The position numbers and the translations under genes were made by a program. Shown here one piece after another: positions 45,781 through 58,066 of a stretch of DNA of 64,000 nucleotides (position 1 is the first letter of the stretch; each line of letters opens with the position of its first letter). The stretch is from Periconia sp. R9002 (taxonomy: Eukaryota; Ascomycota; Dothideomycetes; Pleosporales; Periconiaceae): positions 434,001-498,000 of the forward strand of contig JAMAHW010000002.1 of NCBI GenBank assembly GCA_023627715.1, in the 5' to 3' direction. The notes under the pieces were generated by a model, which was not told where the DNA came from, did no database searches, and saw only the letters and a list, made by a program, of their open reading frames with translations.

Positions 45781-48420
45781 GGGGAACAGATAGAAATGCA
45801 TGCATGTATGATTCTAAGACTCTGACTTCATAGAACGCTCGCTACGTTGAGGACTTCACAGCCAATGCCTATCAATATTCATGTTTAACTGCTGTAGAGC
45901 ACGTCTTTCCATGTACCCAAGGTACGTACATTTTCCCCACTTATACCTATTTTGTACAAAGGGAGCAGTATGCAAAGTACCATTTCCAGACCTTCAATCA
46001 CGCACCTAACTACACCACCTCACTCCACATACACCAACTTCGCAACCCGCAAAAACCTCATGTACAAGTTGAAAATACCTAACTGCAAGAGGTGAGACTC
46101 TCACCCACAGATTCCGCTCTGCTGTGATTGGACACACCCCCAAAACCTAGTCTTAGTCTAAAACGAAAGAGGGGTTAGGATTGCGAAATCAATCCCCCGG
46201 TAAGCTAACGTTTTGATTACTAAATAGTTTTGGGGGTTGTAATTAATACATAGGAGTACGACGTGGGATGGTATGCATTGATGATGAACGAAGGGGACAT
46301 GGCGAGTTGAATTGCGTGCAGAGGACGTGTCAGTTGTGTGGTTTTTCTATTATTGTTGAATCTTGATGGAGATTGCGTAGAGGGAGGTTGCGGGGGATGG
46401 GATTCAAGGCATGAAGGGGGGTTTGGAGATCCGTGTGTAAATTTAGAAAGGGGGGAGGTAGATGCGATGCGATGTGCATTGCGTATGCGTATGCAATGCC
46501 GTTGGGTGGGTACATAGGGGATTTTTTAGTGAGATGTGGTGTATTTATGTATGTCAGGTGGGTGGGTATTTGTTTGATGGTGATGGTGACAGGCGGCTGG
46601 GCTGTGTGGGGGAGGGAGAGAGCCAAGGAGGGGAGGGGGGATGAGACAAAAGCAATGCTGAGACGGGAGATTTTTTTTTCTTGTTCCTTTTTCTTCCGTT
46701 CTCTTGTTTGTTTTAGCGATAGATGGCGTTACCTGGATTGTGTTGCGAGGGAGGGTCTGTGTGTGTGTGTGTTGCCATGGCGTGGATATTCCCTCCTTTT
46801 GGGGCGGGAGGAATTGGTGGATGTCGCCATGTGCAATTTCCCGCTCCCTAGGACCATGATTGGTGACCACGCATCCCATTTGTCGCCACGGGCACTGCAC
46901 GCACGACACACCTGGCGGGAGGCGTGTATGACTAGAAACGTGGGCTTTTAGCGCTGGTAACGCGACCGGACGCGCTGGAATGGGATGGAGAGTTATTGGG
47001 AGCGGGCGCACGAGGCGAGGGCGAGCACGAGCGCGGCGGAAACATGGATCGAGGGCAATGGGCCTTGACTTGTGTGGGCAAAGATGGGCCGTGGGAACCG
47101 TGGAAACCAGCGCCGAGTGGAGTGGACGGTGGTGTCAGTCAATGGTGACGATGATGAGCATCGGAGACGGAGTGTACTGTATGATGTTGATGTATGTAGT
47201 GTTGACTGTACTGCACATGCATTCGTCACTCACACCGCCGCAAGCAAGCAAGCAAGCAGCGCAAGCAACATTGGAAGCAAAGCACATCACGGCACTGCAC
47301 TGCACTGCAGACTGCAGTCTCGAAGCTCTCGGCTTCGGTTCAACCTTCCGTGACTCGCTGGAGCTTGTCGTCTATGATCCGACTCGACGCTCACTTGGGC
47401 GAGGATAGTTCGCCGGAGCTGATGCAACCATCAGCTGCCGTGGGATCCATCCACGGGAAACGAACGACATGAGGAGAAGGTTCCCGGCTCAGGGTAAATC
47501 CCAGTATCCGGATACCTCCCGTCCTATCATGTGCTGTCTCGTATAGACAAGTTGATGAGTGCCTAAACCACAAAATCCATTGATAGATAATAGCTACATG
47601 TACATACATAGTTGCAACTGCAGTGTAGATAGGAATGATAGGGACGTCGACGTGATTGCGCAGGGTCACCCCGTTCTCGTTGGCTTGTTCCCCCTGGATG
47701 GGCTAGGCCCCTTTGGGCATCTCCTTCCCCCTGTGCCCTGACTCTCGCCGTCTTTTTTCTTCTGGCGGTTTGATTTCAAATGCCCCAATCGCCCTATTGC
47801 ACGCACCGGCAGCCCCCCTTAGCCTCGTTTTCTTACGGTACACGCCCTAATTTGCCCTACAGCCTGCTTAGTGCAGCCTAGTGCCACCGTCTACCGCCTA
47901 GTTACCTCCCCGCCCTACGCTACTTTGTACCCTTTCTTTACAGTACCTCAGTATCTATCCTATCCTACCAACTTCCAGGGACACCGACCCCCTGCCGCCG
48001 TGCTTCTTCCGCCTTTTCCTCTCCTCGCCCTTCACCACTCACATTTCACAAATCACAATTCTCTGCTGTGCTGTGCTGTGCCTCTTTCGCTGGATGAATC
48101 CTCCTCGTCCCGCCTAATCTCATCACTCCACCCACGAATCCAGCCCGCATCTCCACCTGCTGCACACCACAGCACACCACAGCACAACTTTACCGGCACC
48201 GCACCCTGCAGTGCACATTTCACCACCACCTGGATCTTTTCTCCGCACCACCGCTCTCCGCCCTCACGCCCACCACCGTACCACTCCGCGTGCCCATAAT
48301 TTTCACCCTCTCAATTGCGCATGCCGTCTCCTTGACACCACCTTCTGCCGCTGCCGCTCCGCAGCTCTTGCGCACCATTCCTCCACATACACTCCCGGCA
48401 TCGCTGCCTGACCCGCAGTG

Positions 48421-51400
48421 ATGGCCTCACCTCCCGCCTCACCGCCCGGCGCCATCCAGCGCCCTCTGAGCGCCATGATCCGCTCAAATCGCTCCAGCAG
48501 TAGGATGAGCATGAGCAGCAAGCAGGGCGGATCCCGGGCTTCGGACGAGGACTCCAAGACCGCCGTCAAAGTCGGCATGTCTCCCCCTCCGCCATTCTGC
48601 ATGTCATGTACAAATGCTAACCATCGTGCAGCCGTTCGCGTGCGCCCGCCGCTCAAGCCAGAAGACCCCGGCTACGACCTCATCCCCCAACGTTTTCGTC
48701 ACTCCACGGTCCAGCTCACATCGCCGTCCAGTCTCGCCGTCGATGCATCCAACGGCCGCAAAGTTTTCGTGTTTGACCGCGTCTTTGGAGAGGATATTGA
48801 CCAAGAGGGTGTTTACGAATACGTCAGTGAGAGCGTCAATTCCTTCATGCAAGGTTACAATGTCTCGATTCTCGCGTATGGCCAGTCGGGTGCTGGAAAG
48901 TCATATACCATGGGCACTACCGGCCCGCGCGACCAGGGCGATGCACACATTATGGGTGAGTGGGCAACCACAACCAAGAGAGAAGGAAATAATTTCGCTG
49001 ACCGCTGCTAGGAATAATACCGCGCGCCGCAGCTTCGCTGTTTGAAAAGCTAGATGGACCTAATAAAGCTGCTGGCTCCGGCATACGAGCACCATCACGG
49101 CTTTCTGGGCTCGGTTCTGCCCAGGCTATGCACAGCAAATCTTCTTCTAATAAGAACTGGCAGCTCAAGGCAACTTATGTCGAGGTATGTGGGCCACCCT
49201 CTTGTTATTTCGGGAAGTCGCAGCTAACAGTCTTGTCTTTTCTAGATCTACAACGAACAGCTACGCGATTTGTTGGTCCCCGAACACATCCCACAGAACG
49301 AACGCGCCAACGTGACCATCCGCGAGGACACCAAAGGCCGCATTCTGCTCACTGGTCTGACCCAAATCTCCATCAATTCCGTCGAGGACCTGCTCAATGC
49401 ACTCAACTTTGGTTCTGCCATTCGTCAAACAGACTCTACCGCTGTCAATGCCAAGTCTTCGCGTTCGCACGCCGTCTTCAGCTTGAACCTGGTACAAAAG
49501 AAGAGCGGCTCCGCGCCGCTGACAAAGCGCGACAAACGCATGTCGGTTCCCATCGAAGCTATGTCTGGCAGCAGCAGCAGCGAAAGCTTGGTCACGGTGG
49601 ACAGCAAGCTGCATTTTGTCGATTTGGCAGGTAGTGAAAGGCTGAAAAATACTGGTGCTCAGGGCGAAAGGGCCAAAGAGGGTATCTCCATCAACGCTGG
49701 TCTGGCTAGTTTGGGCAAGGTCATCTCGCAGCTGTCCTCCCGCTCACATGGCGCCCACGTATCGTACCGAGATTCGAAGCTCACCCGCCTCCTGCAGGAT
49801 TCGCTTGGTGGTAACGCCATAACGTACATGATTGCTTGCGTGAATCCCGCCGAGTTCCACTTGAGCGAAACCCTCAACACAGTTCAATATGCCCAGCGCG
49901 CCCGTGCTATCCAGATCAAGCCGCAGATTCAGCAGGTCCACGATGACAGCGATAAGCAAGCAGTCATAGAGAGGCTGCGGGCCGAGGTTTCCTTCTTGCG
50001 AGATCAGATCCGCCTTTCAGAGCGCACCGACCGAAAGAAGACGGGTCCGCAGGAGCGAGGCGAGCGCCAACAGGAACGCGAGATCGAGCTCCAGAACTCG
50101 CTGCTTGACATCCAGGAGAACTACAACGCACTCAGCGCTCGCCATGCGAAGCTCATTTCCGAGATCACAAAAGCCCGCGACAATGACTCGGCGGAAACAC
50201 CTGTGCTCAAAGACGCTATCGGCGACTCCGCGCTAGAACGTCTGAAGCGCTCCAACTCGTTCGCCGAGGCCGTTGAATCCGTTGTTCTGGAATACGAAAA
50301 GACAATTCAAAGTTTGGAGTCGTCGCTTTCCATAACCAGGTCTTCCCTGTCCGCAAATGAGAGCGAGTTGTTGGAGAAGGAAACCAGGATTGCATTTCTG
50401 GAGAACCAAACGTCACAGTTACAGGCTCGCATCCAGAAGGCTGTGGACCGCGAACAGAGTAACGAGGAATATGTCAAGACACTCGAGGCGCAGGTGGATA
50501 ACTCGACGTCTGGTATCGAGAAGAATGATACCATGATTGCCGATCTGCGGGAGAAGCTGCAGAGGGCCCGCGAGAATGAGGCCACCTGCGAAGATTACAT
50601 TTCAACGCTCGAAGAGCGCCTCGCGGAGAACGAGCAGGAGGTAGATATAATGCAGCGCGAGATTGAGCGCTTAAAGCATGTGGTCGAGCGACAACGCAGC
50701 ATCGGAAAGCTGGATAATCTGCTGTACGAACTCGATAGCATCCGACAGACCGAGGTAAAAACGGACGGTGTGCACGTCAACGGTCACTCCAAAAGGGCCA
50801 GCGAATCCTCCATCGAGCCACGCTCATCCGATGAGCACAAACGCCAATTCAGCACCAGTGTGGACGCGATTGCAGAAGAGGAGGATGGAGAACGTCCTGC
50901 CACCCCATCTGCGTCCGGCCCGGGCGAAACGGAAGACGCAGAGAATGAATCTGCTGCTCCCGCAGTTGTTTCCAATGACCTTGCGCCAGAGGAGGCCATT
51001 GACATGCCGCAAAGCCCGGCGCAGTCCAAGTTTGTCGAAGACAAGCTGGAGAATGTCACTCAAGAACTGTTCGATCTTCGTATGGAGCACGAGGCAACTC
51101 TGCAGGACCACGATAGGCTCGCGAGTAAATACCAGGAGGCCCTGCGCACTCTGGCCTCTTTGCAAGACGCTGTAGAAGAAGCACGCCATAGGAGGCCTTC
51201 TCTCACCGAGTCATCTCGGCCTACATCTTTTTTAGCAGACGCGGGGGTGAACGGCAAAACAGAGGGTGGACAACAATCATCCTCGCGTACATTGTCTGCG
51301 GAGTTGTCCTTGGCAGAATCGCGTACTTCTGCTTCGAATCTAGAGAACGAGGATACGGAAGCTGGGGCAGCAGAGAGCTCTGAGACACCGGTGTCGGAGC

Positions 51401-53865
51401 CAGTAGCAGAGCAAGAGGCTGAGCCCGAGCCCGAGCCCGAAACTCAGTCGGCTAGCCTAGCACAAAACGAGGCATCGCTGCTGGGAGAGGTTGAAAGCTT
51501 GAAGAAGCTGCACGCCGAAAAGGAGCAGCGAATGGCCGAGCTGACCCAGAACTATTCGGAGTTGGAGAATCAACATCAGAGCACGCTGGACTACGTCGAG
51601 GAGCTCAAGACGGAGGTCGCAAAGGCCCAGATGAACCGCCCTCAATCACCGACCGCACACATCATCCGTCGAAAGTCGAGTCAAAACACCGTCGCTGTCG
51701 ACCGCGCGAACCGCGCCTTCGCCTCGCTCCGCAACATTGCGCTGGACAATTTCGAGGAACAGCCTGACACGGTCGCCAACTTTGAGCTCAACCTGAATGC
51801 CATCATGAACGAGCTGCACGCAAAGACGGAACGGGTGCAGGACTTGGAAACCGACATTGCATCTGTCCGGAAAGAGATGGAAACTAAGATGACTCTGATC
51901 AGTGGTTTGACCAAAGAACGATCCAGTTTGAAGGCTTCGTCTCCGTTGGATATTTCCGTCGTTGCCACCATGCAGGACAAGATCAAGGAAAACGAAGAGG
52001 AACTCAAGCAACTCCGGGATGAACATTCTCAACGCGAACAGGAGCTTCTCGCACAAATCGCAAGCCTGAAGGCATCTACGGCCCCGATTGACAACACCGA
52101 TGAACCCCTCTCTCCTCGACAAGTTCTTCCCGTTTCCAAGTCTATTGAGGATGTTATCGTTCCTGAAGGTGATGAGGACCGCCATGCACAGCTATCCAAG
52201 CTCCAGAGCGAAGTCGCGGAGTGGCAGTCCAAGCATCTGCAAGCCATTGAAGCTACGAAAACGTCTGAGAAAGAGCATGTTGAGAAGGTGCAAAATCTAG
52301 AGTCTACCTTGGAGAAACTAGAGTCCGAGCACTCAGCACGTATTGCTGATTTGGAGGCTTCCAAGGCGGCCGATGTGGAGGCTCTCCTAGCACAGGAGAA
52401 AGCCAAGCATGCGGAGTTGACGGCTATTCTCCAAGCTCAAGTTGACGAGCACAAGGCGACGGCCAGTCAAAACGCCGCCCGCCTGGCTGAGTTGGAAGAG
52501 TCGCACGCCAAGATCGTCGAGCAATTCGAAGAGAATGCCGAGGCGGCCCAGCTTAAGGAGAAGGAGCTTGACACACACAAGTCGCTGTTGCTTAATCTTG
52601 AGCAGCAAGTCGAACAGCACAAGGCCGCCGTTGATTTCCATGAAAAGAGCATCGAGAGCCTCAAAGAATCACACTCCGCGGACCTCGAGAAACTCAATGC
52701 CGAGATTGCCGCTCACCAGGCTACGTCGCAGACTCTGCAATCAGAGCTGAACAAGGCTAAGACGGATATGGAGAAGCTGCTTGCGGATGTGTCTACAGCA
52801 TTGGACGAGGAGACAGACATGACTCAGATTCAGTCCAGACTCCAGAGCCTAGTGGAGGAGCGCAAGACTCTAAGTTCTCAAATGGAGAAGGCAGTGGAGG
52901 ACCTCCAAGTGGCCAGGAACGAGCTTACGGAGGCTACCAAGACCATCAGCACGCTCAAGGGAAGCATGAAGGAGATTGAAGCCATCAACAGCGATCTGCT
53001 CAAGGAGATCAAGCGTGTGACTGATAAGGAACACAAGAGCTCTCGCCTTGTGCAAGAGTTGGAAGAGCAACTGAGCCAGAACTTTGACCAGCACGCTGCT
53101 GCCACCAACCGCCTGTCGGCTCTCCAGACAGAGCGCAGCAAGGAGCTCCAGGAGTCAATTGCCCGCAAAGAAGAGCTTGAGAAGGAGGTAGAACAAGTCC
53201 GTATCCAGATGGCACTTCTAGAGGTAAGTTGCAACACGACATTCTATTAATAATGATGCTAACTGAAGTAGTCTCAACTGGTCGACGCGAAGCGTCACTC
53301 CAACCGAGAATCGGCCATCGATCCCCGCGAGAACCTCCACAGGTCCAACTCAAAGGATTCCAACCTCCGCAAGAGCACTTCCCATAACTCGCTACCTTCG
53401 CCTCCTCCGGCCATTCCCCTCCCTCCACTACCTGGAAGCCCTCCTCCCACCTCCCAGGCCAACAACGCCCCCTCGCCCCCTACTTCGCGTCACCAGAGCA
53501 AGGACATTGCTCACGCACAGCTGGTTGAGGACCAAGAAGCTCGCATCCGCACCATCGAGAAGCACCTGTTCGCCGAGAAACAGCTCACTGCGACTCTGGA
53601 GGATGCACTGACGGATCTCGAGACCTCAAGCACCAAGACCAAGAACGAGATCGAAGGATGGAAGAAGAAGTGTGCGAACCTCGAGGAAGAGCTCAACTCT
53701 CTTAAGAAGGAGCGCAGCATGGCGCGGCACTCGCTGCAGGCCGTCGAGGAGGAGCGCAACGCCCGCCTACGCGTCGAGGCTGAGCGGGCACACCTCGAGG
53801 CGCGCATGGCGGCGCTCAACAACAGCAGCAAGAAAAAGAAGAAGGGCGGCTTGAACTGTTTCTAA
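48421..53865 (+). CDS. Large kinesin with extended coiled coil (kinesin-4-like)
   Basis: Exons 48421-48574, 48632-48955, 49012-49184, 49246-53223 and 53272-53865 give 1740 residues. The N-terminal motor (about 50-400) has VAVRVRPP, P-loop GQSGAGKS (135-142), switch I SSRSH (288-292) and switch II DLAGSE (from 343). It is followed by about 1250 residues of coiled coil broken by acidic linkers, and ends in a basic tail (KKKKKGGLNCF). N-terminal motor position means plus-end motion is likely. The IYNEQLRDLL segment and the long tail suit kinesin-4/chromokinesin or a related fungal class, but class is not certain. The first intron needs a GC-AG donor (GCATGT at 48575) to give the conserved KVAVRVRPP junction; it is 57 nt, a multiple of three without a stop. 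Confidence 0.92.
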
Positions 53866-54956
53866 TGTGGATTTGGAGGAATTTTTTTCTTTTCTTTCGT
53901 GTTTTCTTGTTCGATTTACTTCACCCCTTTTTCTCCTTTTTTGGTTTTTTATATTTTAGCTACCGATACCCCCTTCTCCAGCCCGACCCATCATCACCTC
54001 TACACCAACCTTTCAAAACAGCCCCCTTCAATGTAAACAATTCAAAACCTCTTACCCATTTTAACCCATTCAACTGCACAAATTGCCGAGCGTTTTTTGT
54101 CCATTCCTCACTCATTCAACCCCCTTCTTATATCATACTTTTTTTTTTCTCTGCACCCCCTTCTTTGACGAAAAATGTCGGCCTCTTTGTACGCGTATGT
54201 ATGTATGGTATGTATGTATGCGTATGCCCCCCTACCTATCTATGCTCTTGTGGTTATTTTGCCGTTTGATCGTTACATACCCCCGATACACCGAATTTGG
54301 ATTCTTTTTCTTGGTCTGCTCTTTTGCTTGGTTTTGGATCACTTTGCTTGTTTGTGCTTGCGTGTCTTGATGAGGTGTAAAGGGGGCACCACCTAATGTA
54401 AGAGGGTGGGTGAGAAAGGGAGGAATGTATGCACATGTATGCATGTTAGACAGACCACTACACATACACATACATATAAATGAATAAAGGAATGGATGGA
54501 TAGAACCCGTTTCTCGCGTTTTTAGAATTGTGACTGTGAGTGTTGGTTGACGGGGTAGAGGTGATCTTTCAAAATTTATGGATACGTACAAAGAAAGGCA
54601 CCTATCAAATCAGCTAGCTAGCAAGGCGGAAGTAGCATATCTGAGATATCATTCTTCTCGCGTGTCAATGGTTTTGTTTGAATCTCGCTAATATAGAGGA
54701 TTGTAGGGCGAATCAACGTAACTAAATACTCCCAGACATTCATCTTGTTCGGTTTTTAGTTCACTTCAATCGGCTTCATAGTCAGACCCCTGCAACCCCA
54801 TCGGCGTTTTCCCTCCCCAATCGCCGACACCTCCAACTTTTTCCCAAAAAAACCTCCAAAGCTATACCACCAACCTCTCCGCGCCGCGCGCACATTTAAA
54901 CCACACACACACACCGTCTCCAAATCGCGCACAAAAAGACAAAACCGCCCAAAACC
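53866..54956. other. Spacer between kinesin and RPA43
   Basis: The left part is T-rich 3' UTR with TATG-type short repeats (about 54190-54230). The right part holds the RPA43 promoter. No gene is supported; overlapping frames at 53865-54591 are low-complexity. Confidence 0.4.
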
Positions 54957-55733
54957 ATGGCGCCAATCCAACAAGAACCCACAAGCCTCTTCCACCGCGA
55001 GCGCATATCGCAATACGTCCCTCTCCCCGCGGCATCCCTAAACTCGGCCTTACCCTCCATCTGCGCCAACGTCTTCAGCCCGCTGCTCCTAACCTACTAC
55101 CCACCGGTGCGCGGCGTGGTGCTCGCCTACACGGACGTGTCTCTCTCCTCCAACGCGCCCACACCCTCCGCCTCCACAAACAAAAAACGACACCACCAGA
55201 CAACCACCACAAACACCTCAGACGACGACGACGACGCGGAACAACAAAACGGCACCACAGTCCTCGCCCCCCAAATCGACGAATACACCTCCCCCTTCCT
55301 CTGGGCCACCGCCACCCTCCTCATCTGGCGCCCCCGCATCAACGCCCGCATCAGCGCGACAATCACGCACCAGAGCTCCACGCACATGACGCTGTCCTAC
55401 CTCAACCTCTTCGCCGTGACGGTGCTGCGCAAGGATATGCCGCAGGACTGGCGCTGGCACGAAGAAGGTTCGACTCAGGGCGGGAAGAAGAGGAAGGGAT
55501 GGGATGGACGGATTGAGGATTTGGGGGGCTGGTGGGTGGATGGCGAGGGAGAGAGGGTCGTGGGGGATGTGGAGAGGAATGAGGTGCAGGTTAGGGTTAG
55601 GGAGTGGGATGCAAGGCCGGCGGGTGGCAAGGGGAGGGGGTTTTTGAAGATTGAGGGGAGTTTTTTGGGGGAGGGGGAGGAGCAGGAGGGGAGGGGGGAA
55701 GGGGAGGGGGGTGCTGTTGGTGGTGGGTCGTAA
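54957..55733 (+). CDS. RPA43: RNA polymerase I subunit RPA43
   Basis: A single-exon gene of 258 residues. The N-terminal SHS2-like part (FHRERISQYVPLPAASLNSALPSICANVFSPLLLTYYPPVRGVVLAY) is the RPA43/RPB7-family signature. A variable acidic insert with Lys/Arg follows. The OB-fold part reads ISATITHQSSTHMTLSYLNLFAVTVL with KDMPQDW, then GWWVDGEGERV, RVREWDARP and GFLKIEGSFLG. In yeast, A43 pairs with A14 in the Pol I stalk and binds the initiation factor Rrn3. The C-terminal tail is Gly/Glu-rich and weakly conserved. The ATG context (AAAACCATGG) is favourable. Confidence 0.9.
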   Translation: MAPIQQEPTSLFHRERISQYVPLPAASLNSALPSICANVFSPLLLTYYPPVRGVVLAYTDVSLSSNAPTPSASTNKKRHHQTTTTNTSDDDDDAEQQNGTTVLAPQIDEYTSPFLWATATLLIWRPRINARISATITHQSSTHMTLSYLNLFAVTVLRKDMPQDWRWHEEGSTQGGKKRKGWDGRIEDLGGWWVDGEGERVVGDVERNEVQVRVREWDARPAGGKGRGFLKIEGSFLGEGEEQEGRGEGEGGAVGGGS

Positions 55734-56589
55734 GGAGAGGAAGGGTTAACTTTTTTCTTGGTTTTTTTTCGGCGTTTGGGACTTGTTGTGTTCCTTTTTT
55801 TTCTCATCTATTTTGCTGCATTTTTTGTCTCTCCATTTGGGTACGTGCCGACGGAGGCAGGGAGCCCTCTCGTACCTGCACGCACCACGACGACGACGGG
55901 ACGGGCGAACTCACGGACCAAAAATTTTCGTTTTCTTGGATATCAGGCGTTTTTCCTTTCATCCATGCATATTCTGTTGCAAAATCTTTGGTCTCCCCTC
56001 CCGGAAGGAACCGTGTAAGACTTTTCGGAAAAAGGTTTGATCTCGCAACTACATAACAAAGGCACGGCATGCGGAATCCACTACTTATAATTACATGTAT
56101 ACTCCATTCCCGTGTTTTTTCTAGGTACGAAAACGACAAGCTTTCGAGAAGAAACTTCAACTTTCAATTAATCGTTTGCCATGACCAACAAATCAGCATC
56201 TCATCCACCTCATCTCTCCTTTCCTCGCGAAGTGAAAGATAAATGTGATTTTTGTTCATTATATACAACATGCGTCTACTTGTTTGCTAAACGGCGCACA
56301 TGCATATGCAGCGTGCGGTGGGTTCTTATTTAGCTACTCTGGATAGGTAGATAGATGATTTGGTCTTTCGTCTCACTGATGCTGGTTCAGGGGAGGTAGG
56401 AGGGACCCGAGGCTTGGAAGGTCGTCCTCCTCAGAAGATGTTGGTTTCTGTCCCGCCCGGCTGGGTTCTCACGTTAATGGTGTAATTTCGTGGCCGCATT
56501 CTCGGCCTTTTCGCACTCGTGGCAATGCACTCATCGTAATCGTCGTCAACAACGCAGTTTCACTCGTGAAAAGTAGTATAATCTCGCTC
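55734..56589. other. Spacer between convergent RPA43 and IMP4
   Basis: This is 856 bp with T-rich 3' UTR features on both sides. No gene or RNA is recognised. Confidence 0.4.
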
Positions 56590-57480
56590 TCAAAGAATAT
56601 CCTTCTTCTTCCCTGTCCGTGTATACTGGTTCAAATGCCACTCCACATCCCCCTCCTTACTCTCTAACGTGCCCGCCCGAATCTCAAACAACCTCATGCT
56701 CATCCTAGGCCCGACCTCAGCCAGCTCAACGCTCTGATACCCCGTCCTAACATACACGTGATGCCGGACCTCGATGGTGTCCTCGATATTCTTGAACGTC
56801 ACGACGCGGTTGCCGGTTTTGGGATTCGACGTGTCGCGCGGGGGGAAGAGGTGCTTGAGGATCTGGACGACGCGCTCGCCGCGCTTGGTGGTGAAGCCGT
56901 CGAAGATGAGGTGCGGGTAGCTCTCGCTGACGGTGCCTCGCGAGGCGTTGGGGATGTCTGCGCGCAGGACCACGTTGTGGAGGGAGAAGGAGGCCGTGGG
57001 GCCGTGGGGGAAATGGGAGATTGTGAGGGCGGTCGGGGTTCCTCTGTGTTCGTGGAGCAGCACAATGTCGGATAGTCCGCTGCTAGAGGCGGAGGAGACG
57101 AGGTTTGTGAGGATTAGGTTACCGCGATTCAGGCGGATGGCGGTGGGGAGGAGGAGACGGATTTCTTTTGCAAAGGTTCCGAGGCGGGAGGAAGGGTCGC
57201 GCGAAGTGGTGACGAGCACACGGGGGTCGACTACGCCGCTGAGTTGTGAGTACTCATCGTCGAGGCCGAGCTCTTCCTCTACAGTCCGGTCTGCTCGGCT
57301 CTCGTCGTATTTCCAGTCTTGGCGTAATTGCGAGTCTTCGGCGACGTCTTTGGGGAGCGGTTTGCCCGAGGCGAGCGACGCTTTGAGCGCAGCACGTTTG
57401 CTGGCTAACTCGGCATCGCGGAGAGTCAGAGCGCGGCGGTAGATGTAGTCGCGGCGCTCGCGTGCTTGTTTCCGTATCAT
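56590..57480 (-). CDS. IMP4: U3 snoRNP protein IMP4 (Brix domain)
   Basis: A single-exon gene of 296 residues, close to yeast Imp4 (290). It begins with the usual helical [22 protein letters not shown] and continues with a Brix domain from about residue 85 ([102 protein letters not shown]). Imp4 with Imp3 and Mpp10 promotes U3-pre-18S base pairing in the small-subunit processome in the nucleolus. It is convergent with RPA43, another ribosome-production gene. Confidence 0.96.
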   Translation of the reverse strand: MIRKQARERRDYIYRRALTLRDAELASKRAALKASLASGKPLPKDVAEDSQLRQDWKYDESRADRTVEEELGLDDEYSQLSGVVDPRVLVTTSRDPSSRLGTFAKEIRLLLPTAIRLNRGNLILTNLVSSASSSGLSDIVLLHEHRGTPTALTISHFPHGPTASFSLHNVVLRADIPNASRGTVSESYPHLIFDGFTTKRGERVVQILKHLFPPRDTSNPKTGNRVVTFKNIEDTIEVRHHVYVRTGYQSVELAEVGPRMSMRLFEIRAGTLESKEGDVEWHLNQYTRTGKKKDIL

Positions 57481-58066
57481 TGTGATATTTGTGTTCTTCG
57501 AGTGGCTGTGGAGAAGCGAATGAAGGATTGGTGGTGGTGTTCAAGGTTCGAGAAATTTTGGTGGAGCACGCTCGGACCAACGCTTAATTCTGCGTCCATG
57601 ACCTCTTATCGATAACGGGATGGTTTCACCACTCAGTGACTGGCTGGATTGGATGACTTGGGAATGACATGTGAAAGGCGCATCAACCTTGTCCGTCCAT
57701 CAAAGCACCACCCCTCTCCCTCCCAGATGCCACCTCATCCTCGGGGCACACGGCTAATTACATTGCCCCAATGCCACATGTCCGCTCGCTTGCTCAAACC
57801 ATAAAAGACGGCGCCGGTTGATCGTCCGGAATGTCATCCTCCACGCCGGCCGGGGGCTCTTCCCGAGCTGTATCCATATTGTCAAGCCTCGTGCGCTGTT
57901 TCTTCGATGTTGTTTTCTTTTGGCAGTTGGTACGTAGACTGACCTATGCATGCTTTTTAGCTATTGTTTGAAATCTACCATCCTTCGTTATATGCGTTCT
58001 CTCCCTGGTCAGCATTCATAACTTTCCCGAACCTATCCGCATGTGAAATAGACTACAGCGCTGAAC
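57481..58066. other. Divergent promoter between IMP4 and the patatin-like gene
   Basis: This is 586 bp between two start codons pointing away from each other. No clear TATA box and no other gene are seen. Confidence 0.4.

Larger units (their letters stand above)
42607..48420. other. 5.8 kb gene-free island: decayed transposon DNA and kinesin upstream region
   Basis: From 42.6 to about 46.0 kb the sequence is AT-rich, has no coding frames and contains repeat copy 3 plus strongly strand-asymmetric tracts. From about 46.3 kb composition returns to normal. Frames at 46433-46951, 46526-47011 and 46980-47408 overlap on opposite strands and look like chance. The last 600 bases are C/T-rich on the plus strand, typical of a fungal promoter and 5' UTR before the kinesin start. 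Confidence 0.55.

Noticed and set aside
46433..47408. Frames of 142-172 codons on both strands
   Set aside because: They overlap in opposite directions in simple-sequence DNA and show no recognisable protein.
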